From: Taeniopygia guttata
Lineage: Eukaryota; Chordata; Aves; Passeriformes; Estrildidae
DNA length: 64,000 nt
Direction of reading: 5' to 3'
Assembly: GCF_048771995.1 (NCBI RefSeq)
Contig: NC_133036.1
Location: 19,317,001-19,381,000, forward strand
A program made the translations under genes and the position numbers. Below, piece after piece: positions 1-10,710 of this stretch; position 1 is the stretch's first letter; each line of letters starts with the position of its first letter. The notes under the pieces are model-generated. The model had not been told where the DNA came from, did no database searches, and saw nothing but the letters and a program-made list of their open reading frames with translations.

Positions 1-1876
1 TTTGACCAGATATTACTCTAGACAACAGGTGACATTTCAGACCCACAAAACTATGCAAAGAAGTGATTAGGTTCTCTGGAGTTTTTACAGAAATAAAAAA
101 CAGAGAGAAAAACCTTATTAATTGAGTGTATTTTTTGTACTCTGTGTGTTTTCCAGCCCTTGAAGGGATCACAGGTGCCATCAGTGAATGGTTCCACATT
201 ATGAGTACAAAAATGCTCTGGAAGGAATACATCTATGGTCAGTCAATGAACCCAGAATAAAGTTTCCATCATGAGTTGCCAGGCAACCCACAGCCATTAA
301 AAGCCATGTATTTCATGCTGGAGTCATAATTAGCAGAATGCAATTACTGCCTTTCAAGGAAACAAGGAGACAGAGACAAAGCACCAGCCAACTATTGATC
401 ACATGCCCTCTGATCATCAGAAATAGAGAAGCATTTCCCAGTTCCCTGTCAGCCAGGTACTGATCCCACCACCTGTCCCTGAGGCTGAGCCTCCAGCTCC
501 ATCACTGCTGCTAAAGCAGCTCTCAGAGCAGACTGGCACTGTACCAAGACACTCCCCCAACCAAAAAAAGCTTTAAGCACAAGCATCTTCAATATCTGGG
601 ATGCCCCCATGGAAGTAAAGCAATCAGATGAACCACCCCTAAAAAAACAGGTTCTCTCCTAGAGCTGAACTAAATTTAAATTAGTCACAGAATTGAAAGC
701 ATCGAATGACATAGTATTGAAGGGACCCAGCCATGGACTGCTTTATTTCCAGCCCAGCACACAGATCAGTGCCCTGCTGGGCCAGAGCTATCCGGGACAA
801 CAGACAGCAATGCAGAGAAATACAAAATGCCTGCTAAAATGTAAAACTCAACGACATCAATTTTTAATAAAGGAGAGTTTCCTGTGTCTATCCCATCTCC
901 CATTTCTGATGACCCTTTTCCATCCCATTGTTTTTGTTCTAAAAGCCTGGCATATTATCAGAATAACCATGGATCAAGATAAAACATTCTTCTAGCAATC
1001 AGTACCCAAAGGTACTTGGGCTCTTACATGGGGCTGGTATCCAAATTTGACCTTTAATTAAAATTAAGATTACATTCCTTTGCTGAGACTCAGTCATGGC
1101 TCAGAGTCTTGCACAGGACACTCCACTGTGTGAAGCCAGCTGCCATCTCTGCCATGCAGTGCCCCTTTCTACAGCGAGCACCTTCCTTTCCTGAGCCCTG
1201 CACTGTCGCCCTGATTCTAAAGATTTTCTAAAGCCTTCTGAGTTTACATTCTGTTAGAAATTTTTCTCACACAACTTTCTGTAAGCAACCTATTGTTTTA
1301 CATTCCTTCATAAGGGTAGAGAAACTTGATGTACTAGTAGTTTGTCCAATGTCTTTGGAAAAGTAGCACATTCACTCTTCAATCCACTGTCACCTTTAGA
1401 AAAGTATAAATGCTAAAGTCAAAAAGTAAACACACTATTTTTCACCTTGCAAATAGCAGTAACTCGCGCTGTACTTTCACGTGTCCTATAGCGACACTGC
1501 AGTGGGGCTGGGCTGGGCTGGCTGCACAGACTGGAATGGCTTCATCCATCAGTCCTGCCGGGTGTGAGATGGGAAGATGGGGCTGAGCACGGCTGTAATT
1601 CATCCCAGAGACGCAGAGTGACTCGGGCAGCGCTGTGCCCAGGACTGTCTCAGTGACACGTCTGCAGCAGCCAAGCCAGCGGCACAGACACCAATGCCCT
1701 GCCAGCCAAGCTCAGGCCTCGCACAGCACCCGGCTCTTCCCGGGAATCCCGTCTGCAGAGACCCGCGCCACGCACGGACCTGCTGCCATGAGGGCACAGG
1801 CTCCATTCTCAGCCATGGCCGGAGCCCTGCACGAGCCAGGGCAGGTCTGAGCTGAGGGATTTCCTACAGCACAGCA
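1..1876. other. Non-coding DNA, probable WTIP intron
   Basis: No coding exon, RNA gene or clear repeat was recognised. The stretch lies downstream (minus-strand sense) of WTIP exon 2, so it is probably intron 2 or later. The short open frames here show no conserved domain. GC content rises toward 1.5-1.87 kb, just before the minisatellite. Confidence 0.5.
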
Positions 1877-3066
1877 CCGAGCACCCTCAGCTTGGTCCTG
1901 AGCACCCTCAGCTTGGCCTTGAGCCCTGAGCACCCTCAGCTTGGCCCTGAGCCCTGAGCACCCTCAGCTTGGCCCTGAACACCCTGAGCTTGGCCCTGAG
2001 CACCCTCAGCTTGGCCCCTGAGCCCTGAGCACCCTGAGCTTGGCCCTGAGCACCCTGAGCTTGGCCCTGAGCACCCTCAGCTTGGCCTTGAGCACCCTCA
2101 GCTTGGCTTTGAGCACCCTGAGCATCCTGAGCTTGGCCCCTGAGCACTGAGCACCCTCAGCACCCTCAGCTTGGCCCTGAGCACTGAGCACCCTCAGCTT
2201 GGCCCTGAGCACCCTCAGCTTGGCCCCTGAGCACCCTCAGCTTGGCCCTGAGCACTGAGCACCCTCAGCTTGGTCCCTGAGCACCCTCAGCTTGGCCTTG
2301 AGCACCCTCAGCTTGGCTTTGAGCACCCTGAGCATCCTGAGCTTGGCCTTGAGCACCCTGAGCATCCTGAGCTTGGCCCCTGAGCACTGAGCACCCTCAG
2401 CACCCTCAGCTTGGCCCTGAGCACTGAGCACCCTCAGCACCCTCAGCTTGGCCCTGAGCACTGAGCACCCTCAGCTTGGCCCTGAGCACCCTCAGCTTGG
2501 CCCCTCAGCACCCTCAGCTTGGTCCCTGAGCCCTGAGCACCCTCAGCTTGGCCCCTGAGCACCCTGAGCTTGGCCCCTGAGCACCCTTAGCTTGGACCCT
2601 GAGCACCCTCAGCTTGGCCCTGAGCACCCTCAGCCTGGCCCCTGAGCACTGAGCACCCTCAGCTTGGCCCCTGAGCACCCTGAGCTTGGCCCCTGAGCAC
2701 CCTCAGCTTGGCCCTGAGCCCTGAGCACCCTCAGCTTGGCCTTGAGCACCCTGAGCACCCTCAGCTTGGCCACTGAGCCCTGAGCACCCTCAGCTTGGCC
2801 CTGAGCACCCTCAGCTTTGCCCCTGAGCACCCTGAGCTTGGCCCTGAGCCCTGAGCACCCTCAGCTTGGTCCCTCAGCACCCTCAGTTTGGCCCCTGAGC
2901 ATCCTGAGCTTGGTCCCTCAGCACCCTCAGCTTGGCCCCTGAGCACTGAGCACCCTCAGCTTGGCCCCTGAGCACCCTCAGCTTGGTCCTGAGCACCCTC
3001 AGCTTGGCCCTGAGCACCCTCAGCTTGGTCCCTAAGCCCTGAGCACCCTGAGCTTGGCCCTGAGCA
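1877..3066. repeat. GC-rich minisatellite, unit about 21 bp
   Basis: About 1.2 kb of near-continuous tandem repeats with core GAGCACCCTCAGCTTGG followed by a variable CCCT, CCTT or CCCCT spacer; most units are 21 bp, some 22-30 bp. A higher-order structure is visible: the block starting at 2101 reappears almost letter for letter 240 bp later at 2341, and the block at 2071 reappears 210 bp later at 2281. Because 21 bp is seven codons, the array yields long repetitive open frames on the minus strand (AKLRVLR-like and GQAEGAQ-like). These have no conserved start or domain and I regard them as artefacts. Confidence 0.95.
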
Positions 3067-6000
3067 TGGCTATCAGCCAGTGCCTCGGCAGGACTGCAGA
3101 GCAGAAATCCCAGTGTCTCAGCCTGCTCTGTAACAGCATGTAGCTAGGAAATGGCATGGCAAAGCCCCCAAATACTCGAGCTGCCCAGCAGCCTGCCACT
3201 GCACAGCCCTCGCAGCAATGCCCACCAGCCCCTCTCCTCCAGGCTGCTCTCGGGTTTCCTCGATGCCCAGAAGAGTTGCACAAAGTGGCTGCAGAAAGAT
3301 GAACAGATACTGAAGCTGCAGCTAAGTCAGTGAAAAGTCAGCCATGAGGCACCAAGGGTGAACCACTGACATAAACACACAGATTTGTACCACTGTGATT
3401 ACCAACTCTAACACTGGTGGACACACACTGTAGAGCTCACAGATTTGACACTGAGTTTTGTTTTATTTTATGGGAAAGTCACATTTACAGACAACTTAAT
3501 TTGCAGCTACAAAGCAAATACTGGCAATGTGCAATTTGGATGCAATGACTCATGTCAAACTTATAAATACACTGTGGGACTGAACAAATACAAATTGAAA
3601 ATTAACCTTCCATTGGGAATTTGGGTATTTAAAAAACTCACCAACTGCTGTAAATATACACCAAAGGGACACAGCTTCCTTAAGATGTTCCGTGCCTTAC
3701 TGCCACCAAGAGAAAACAAAGGTTCAACTCAGGGCAGCAAATATGCAGAAGACCAATTCCAGTGTCACAAGGAACTTCTCTGGGACATGAGCAACCTTCT
3801 ATTAATAGACATCTACACCCAGTAGCACTGAGTGGCCTCAGACAGAAGTGAAAAGGCAGGTTGTGGTCATGAACTGACTCCCTTTTCCCATCAGCTGAGG
3901 GTACAGGCTGGTTCAGAAATGCTCTTCATACCCTCAGGGTAATAATAAAAGCACTCCCACTGTGATTGTCCCACTGGACCTTTGGAACCAGCAACTCTGT
4001 CAGCCCTCTCTGGGATCCCCTCAGAGACCCTGATGAGCTTGTGAAGGCTGAAGAAAGGCTGCAGCACTGCCCATCATCACCTAAACACCTTTACCAGCTG
4101 ACCCTCAAAACTGAAGTGCTGTCTGACCCCTGTGAGTGCTCTGGGCTGGCCAACAGCCATCCAGTGAGAGCTGCATCCCTTTGGATGCTACAGTTTGCTT
4201 TAAGCTTCTGGTTCATCTTGTCATAATTTTCTGTGCCTTAAAACCAGCAGCAAAAGCTCCAATTAAAGATGAATGGCATACTCAAGCATTTGCTTTCACA
4301 GAGGAGAGCAGAACATGTTCCTGAGTTTTATGCTGAAATACCTCTCAGCTTTGAGAGTAGAGCCTTCCAACCCTTAGCTCTGCAAAGCTCATTCCCTGAG
4401 CAAAGCTCATTCCCTCTCACCCTCTGAGTTACAAACAGCAAACTGATACTCCTCATTGTAAAGATTCATCTTACTGTAGTTTCTGCCATCATTGCCACTG
4501 GATTACAATTTTCAGCCTGAAAAGACACTGTGGATGCCTTATGATCTGCAAACTGAAGGCACCTGGGAAATTCTCTTCTTTAAGGAGTATCAACCAGTCC
4601 ATTAATTCCTGCAACTGTTCAGCTGCATGTAGATCACACAAGCAGTCTGGCATTACAGCAATTATTCTTCAAGAAATCCTGTCATGCTCTGAAATACTAC
4701 CAAGAGGAACTAGATGATGAGATGTTCAGGCAGTTATTTTTCAGCTCTTGTCTTCCATAAGCAAAATCTGCAACTCAACTCCTGCCAAAGCCAGGATTTC
4801 ATACTTAACAGAAGGGACAGATTAAGTTGTTGCCTGAATTAATATCTGTTATTTAAAATTCAGCAAAGCAGTTACAATACAACTAATATACATAAATGCA
4901 ATTTCATACAACTAATATAACCTATTTAAATACATCTACGTGCTTTGCTGTATCAAGGCCTAAAAGAGATTCTGTTGGTGTCTGGGCTGAGACAGAATCT
5001 GCATTTAAAAACCATCCTAACAAGCTTCAGTTGTTTCTTCTAAGAGATTGTGAATAAAGATCTACATTGAAATACTTTATCTCAGGAAATCAGATCACTT
5101 CTACCTGACCTGAAGAGAATTTTTTGACCTCTGAAAAAAAGCTATCTGAGGAGCATGGCTTTATGCAGAATGTTGTAGGAGTTCACAGAGATGTGGCCAA
5201 AATCCACTGACAGAGCAAAGATCTGAGATGCTGAACTTGCTCAGTTATGGGAGCAAAGCTCAGGCATCCAGTGCCCACGGAACGCATTTGAGAGGCAGAA
5301 CACATAAAATGTGTTCAGTAAGTCATCTACTCTTCCTTTCCATTTTAATTCTAATCTCAGTTTACTGTGGAATCTCCTTTTTTGGGGAGATCCTGTAAAA
5401 CTCCGAATCAATATATTACTGAGAGTTTTTCCCAACGTTGACAGAACCTCAGAAGACAATTAAGAGATTTACTATCTGAGACATTTTACCAAAATGTCTA
5501 GAGGCGACAGAAATCTCCTGTTTATTTACTGTGTACCTGAAACAATTTCTCATCTTTCCACATTCATGTCCTCAAAGAGGGAACCACCCTCACTGCAGGA
5601 GACCCCAGTAACCCCCATTCCATCCTTACACCTCTATTGGCAAGGCCGGAGCCCCCACAGAGGTGCCCACAGCTGAGAGTCTGGTTTTGGGTTTCCTCTT
5701 AATTACAAGCAACACAACACCCCCAGCAATGATGTGATAAACAATGGTGGTGAAGCCTTAGTTGTTAGCTTTTAGATGTTTCAGAATCTATACTGCTTTA
5801 GTGTGTAACTGTGAGCTTCATATTAGGGGATGGTAAACTCTGCACAGAGCAGGCAGACAAAACAATTCCTTCTCCACCTGGGGACCAAGGATAGATGATC
5901 CCAATGTCAGGCCCAAGAGCACAAACAACGTGGGCTGAAGAGAGAAAAACAAGAAGGGTGGGAATTCTGAACCTAAAGCTATAATTGGACAATTAACTCC

Positions 6001-6754
6001 AATATGCAAAAGGACCAGAACTTATCAAAGTGAGAGACCCTGTGACCAGTCATGCATTTTGTGACCATTCTGGGTTCACCAGGGGTGTAGCCCTGGCTGG
6101 GCTCTTGTGCTGCCCAGGGTGCATCCACTGAGGCCTTCTAAAAAATCCCTACTTTATTCTTTAGCTTCATCCAGCCTCTGTTCTGGCCAGCCTCTCAAGG
6201 CATCAGTTTGAGTGGGAAAGGAGCACTGGGAGCTCCTGGGAAGGCACAGGAAGGCTCTGGGCACACGCTGCTCTCTTCAACCAGGACACCCTGACAGATG
6301 GCACCTGGCACTGGAACTAAAGATAAACTCAAAGAAGTGCCTAAGAAAGGGCTCTGACTCAGGCAGAATTTCCACTTCTCTGCACAACTGCACTTGTCTT
6401 TGCTGAGTTGAAAACACTCACTGCCAAGTGATGAAATGAGGCCTTGGAGGCTCCATCACTCATTATCACATTTCAGCCTGAGTGGTCTCCAAACCACAAC
6501 TTTTCCCAAGGGTTTGAAATATTATTTCATTTATTTTTTAATTGTAGCTGGTTAAGTATTGAGCTCTTATCTAAATCAGATATTTTCAGGTGCAGAAGTA
6601 TTTTTCTTTGGTTATTACCTTTTATTTTCTACAATCATTCTATTGAAAGTAAAACTGAAAACTGCAGGAGGTGAGCTCAGATCATTCTTATTTGAAGGGA
6701 AAAAAGACAGACTAAAAAAAGGCAATGTTGTGCTTTTATTCTCACATTTCTAAT
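3067..6754. other. Non-coding DNA, no gene recognised
   Basis: Moderate-GC, AT-interrupted sequence between the minisatellite and the LTR element. I looked on the minus strand for the missing WTIP LIM exons (Cys-x2-Cys blocks with flanking splice sites) and did not see a convincing one. Small exons could be missed by eye. Confidence 0.45.
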
Positions 6755-8137
6755 TTGCACTGGGCTGGCATGGCCAGGTTTTGGTGCTGGTGGCTCTGTG
6801 AGAAGCTGCCAGAAGCTTCCCCTGTGTCCAGCAGAGCCAGTTCCAGCTGGCTCCAGGACAGACCCACCCCTGGCCAAGGCTGGGCCCAGCAGTGACAGTG
6901 GCAGCACCTGTGGGAACACTTGGGAAGGGGGAGGAAATCCCCCTGGAATTGCAGCTGGCTGAGAGCAGGGAGGATTTGTGAGAGGAGCAGCTCTGCAAAG
7001 CCCCAGGGCAGGGCAGGAGGGGCAGGAGCTGCTCCAGGTGCTGGAGCTGAGGTTCCCCGAGCCTGGGGAGCAGCCCAGGGAGAGGCAGCTGAGCCCCCCC
7101 AGCCCTGGGCTCCAGGATGGATCAGGGATCCTTTCCCCCCAGCCCTGGGCTCCAGGATGGATCAGGGATCCTTTCCCCCCCAGCCCTGGGCTCCAGGATG
7201 GATCAGGGATCCTTTTCCCCCCCAGCCCTGGGCTCCAGGATGGATCAGGGATCCTTTCCCCCCCAGCCCTGGGCTCCAGGATGGATCAGGGATCCTTTCC
7301 CCCCCAGCCCTGGGCTCCAGGATGGATCAGGGATCCTTTCCCCTGCAGCTCTGGGCTCCAGGATGGATCAGGGATCCTTTTCCCCCCCAGCCCCTGGAGG
7401 CCCCACACGGGAGCAGGGGGTGCCTGAAGGAGCTGTGACCCCAGGAACTCCACCCTGGAGCAGCTCCTGGCAGGACCTGTGGCCCCGTGGAGAGAGGAGC
7501 CCACGCTGGAACAGGTTTGCTGGCAGGAGCTGTGACCCCACAGGGGACCTGGGCTGGAGCAGCTCCTGCAGGACTGACTGCACCCATGGAAGGACCAGGC
7601 TGGAGCAGCTCCTGAAGGACTGACTGCACCCATGGAAGGACCAGGCTGGAGCAGCTCCTGAAGGACTGACTGCACCCATGGGAAGGACCAGGCTGGAGCA
7701 GCTCAAGGAGCTCACTGTCTCCTGTAGGAAGGACCCCACGCTGGAGCACTGGAAGATGTGAGGAGCCCTTCCCCTGAGGAGGAAGGAGCAGCAGAGACAA
7801 CCTGGGATGAGCTGAGCACAGCCCCCATTCCCCATCCCCCTGCACCACTCGGGGGAGAGGTGGAGAAAGCTGGGAGTAAAGTTAAACCCAGGAAGAAAGG
7901 AGGGGTGAGGAGAAGCTGTTTTGAGATTTAGCTTTTATTTGCTATTATCCTACTCTGATTTGGTTGTTAATAGATTTTTTGTTTTGCTGAGTCAGTAACT
8001 GGTGAGGGAGCTCTCCCTGCCCTTATCCCTTATGCCTTTCCTATCTCCTTATCTCCCCTCTCCCCATCCAGCTGAGGAGGGCAGGGATAGAGTGGTTTTG
8101 GTGAGCACCTGGTGTCCAGCCAGGGCCAACCACCACA
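6755..8137 (+). mobile_element. Passerine-type LTR with internal tandem repeats
   Basis: About 1.4 kb resembling a common songbird long terminal repeat. From left to right it has a 'GGCATGGCCAGGTTTTGG' start region, a block near 6810-6920, seven 40-42-bp tandem units, repeated 'GGAGCAGCTCCTG' segments at 7455-7700, and a 3-prime part with AGTAAAGTTAAACCCAGGAAG and a CAGCTGAGGAGGGCAGGGAT motif. It ends near CCAACCACCACA. No gag, pol or env frame is present, so it is a solo LTR. Family assignment is from memory of avian repeats; exact ends and target duplications were not resolved. Open frames through it are shadows. Confidence 0.7.
7101..7388 (+). repeat. Seven 40-42-bp tandem units inside the LTR
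   Basis: Units begin at 7101, 7141, 7182, 7224, 7265, 7306 and 7347. Each starts AGCCCTGGGCTCCAGGATGG, continues with ATCAGGGATCC, and ends in a T/C homopolymer tract whose length accounts for the 40-42-bp variation. The last unit is diverged (GCTCTGGGCTCC). Three inverted units recur near 12.48-12.60 kb. Confidence 0.95.
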
Positions 8138-10608
8138 TAAACACACACGGGAACTACAGCATAGACACTGGTTTAGGCAGACAGAACCAAAGGGCTTCTC
8201 TACTCTCCTGTCACAGGCTCAGAAGGAGCAGCAGTGTGTGCTGTGACCCCTCATCTAACAAAGATCCTTAATGATCACCCAGTTACCTAAAGCATGGCTC
8301 GACTTAAAACATTCTCCAAAGGGACGTTTGGTCTCAATTTGAAAACAAAAAAGAATAGAGAATCTGCCACTTCTCTTGCAATTAATCATCCTCATTGCAG
8401 AAAAACTGTCTTTGATTTCTATTAGAATTGTGTAATTTCAGCCTCCAGGAAAGATTTCTCTTGTGTTTGTCTCTAGTACATATGAGACCACTTTCTAATG
8501 CTGTTTTATGGTTCATGTACTTACAAGCTCCAGACACATGACCCTCACATAATTTCAGATACCCAAAATACACTGAGCTCTCATGATTAGCTTTTCTCCA
8601 GCCTTTAATCATCTATTTAAGTTCTTCTTGGCCCTCTCTGGTTACTCTCATCCATTTAAAGCTGGGCACCAAACCTACAGCTCAGGATTCTCACATGGGT
8701 CCCAGCAATGTCACAAAATGAACTCCCTGGTCACAAACTGCAGTCCTGTAAGAAATCTCCATTTGGCTGTTTGCTCATGAGCTCCTGCAAAGCCTTTTCA
8801 GCACCATTGCCAAGGATGCAGCTCCCACAGACAGGATCTGCATGCCTTGGTACCAGAGCTGCAAACAGAAGGAAACCCAGGCCCTTCCCACTGGTGAACT
8901 GTCCTGGTGGGCTCTCCAGCCCAGACACACAGTGAGAGGCTCAGAAGACAACCCAGAGCAGCTCCCAGTGCGTGGGGTGACTCACGGGAAGCTGCCTGAA
9001 TCACCAAATTCCAGGGCACTGAAGGGTGGGGCAAACAATGCTTCAAGTGGACATGTCTCAAGTTGCCCCATGGTAGGTGAACACTGGCCACACACGTCTC
9101 CAGAACAGTCAGAAAAGCTTGTTATGTGTTTAAATAATTGAGTTGTGTTTGTGTTTTGCTGTTAAAATACACTTCTTGTCCCTTACACACTTTTGTAGGG
9201 AACAGTGGCCTGCATACAGAACCCCATGGTAGCAAACATGCAGCCTGAGTACTTAAAAACAACATTTCTGCCCCAGAAAGGAAGCTGGAATTCACCCATG
9301 CAATTAGGTTAGGTTAATGCTGTGGATAGACATTATCTGATATCCTATTTTGTAATCCTTTGCTGAGCAGGATGCTGTTCACTTTGGGAGCCAGCAAAAC
9401 AGCTAATTCACTGTCAGACCTGAGTAAATCCCTGAGGGTCTGAGATGAGTTCAACCCTGCAGCTGGTAATGGTCCAGAGTAATTTAGAAAAGTCCCTAAA
9501 TTCTACATTCAAGTTGAAGGTTTCTTTAAACCAATATTTATCAGGACAAATCTCAGGAGAAAAGACAACACCTCCTGTCAGAAGTGAACTTTACAATCTT
9601 CTTCTGATTATCAACTGATTTGGTTCTATACCAGTAATATTTTGCTCTTTTTCTAATCCTTAATTAATCCTTTTTAGAAACAATCTGTGTCCAGCACATT
9701 CTGCTCAGAATAAATCTTTTGCTGTGCATCTGCATCATAACAAGATCTTCAATATCCAGGCAAATATTTTCATATATAAGGAACCTCACTAGATGTGTGC
9801 ATAAAACAAGAAAAATCACCTGACTCCTGAAAATTGAGCTCTCACACTTCCCTTGAGCTTGGTGGGAATTTGTGAGCTCTCAGCAGTTACAGATAAGACA
9901 CTGAGGAAATCTCCAACTCAAGTTCACAATGCCTGACTTAAGGCACACTTCTGAAAATGCTGCCCTGAATTTTCCATTTTCATTGATAAAGCCAGGACTT
10001 CCCCAAATCACTTACAGGAACATCTCTTTCAGATTAAAAGGGAAGCATAAAAAGGTCCTGAGAACAGCAAGGAGGAACCACTGATTTATCATCTAGTTTT
10101 CCCCACAAAAAGAAAATCTTGTAATAGCATAAGACATTTCAACACAGAGTTGGTATTTGTTCTTGTCATATTCAACCATAAGTGAACAATTTTTGAGCAC
10201 TGTGCATACACAGAAATGACAAATACACGCCTGACTAGACTTGCGTTTGCAAACAGAAAGTGACAAAAATATGGTTTTGGCCAAACAAATTTTACCATTT
10301 TTTTTTCTATAAAAATGATACATGCACATTACAGTTCCATAAACACGAGTGATTTAAAGCATATAGTGCTTCTAACAGCCAGGTTGAAGCCATTTTGTAA
10401 ATGCAGCCCTTCAAACAACCAAACACTACTTTTCTGGGCTGCTGCTTAGGAAAACACCATTGAGCACTTACAGATGGCAAATAAAAAACAACTTTTGAAG
10501 CTGGAGCCTTGCGTGGGAATTGTGCCTGGGGAAGCAGGCAGGAGGAGGTCTCAGCACACTGGCTGCTAAGGGAAGCCACGGAACGAGGGCACGGCAGATG
10601 GGACTTAC
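8138..10608. other. WTIP: WTIP intron 2 sequence, no gene recognised
   Basis: Lies immediately downstream of the exon 2 donor site on the minus strand. No further LIM exon, RNA gene or obvious repeat was recognised. Confidence 0.5.
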
Positions 10609-10710
10609 CACAGGAGCAGCACGTGAAGCAGTTGGTATGATAGAGGTTGCCCATTGCTTGGCAAGCCTGGCTCGCTCCATACACACCTTTTCCACATTTT
10701 ATACAAATAC
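10609..10710 (-). CDS. WTIP: WTIP coding exon 2: first half of LIM domain 1
   Basis: 102 bp bounded by acceptor ...CTTTGTAG and donor GTAAGTCC. It completes the Gly codon split after exon 1 and encodes [20 protein letters not shown], then [14 protein letters not shown] and the first base of the next codon. The zinc ligands of the LIM pattern are visible: Cys-x2-Cys (CIKC), then His-x2-Cys-x2-Cys-x2-Cys ([10 protein letters not shown]). Length is a multiple of three, so skipping it would keep the frame while removing most of this LIM half. It lies 27.7 kb from exon 1. Confidence 0.95.

Noticed and set aside
1908..3283. Repetitive minus-strand open frames (AKLRVLR / GQAEGAQ type) in the minisatellite
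   Set aside because: They arise because the repeat unit is 21 bp, a multiple of three; there is no conserved start, domain or splice context.
7101..7388. CRISPR-like array
   Set aside because: The units are contiguous with no unique spacers, and this is a vertebrate genome.
6920..7848. Open frames of 130-170 codons on both strands around 7 kb
   Set aside because: They lie wholly inside the LTR and its tandem units; the repeating peptides reflect DNA repeats.
10307..10608. Read-through of the WTIP exon 2 frame past CCSCG
   Set aside because: A clean GTAAGT donor ends the exon at 10609 and the following residues lose LIM similarity.
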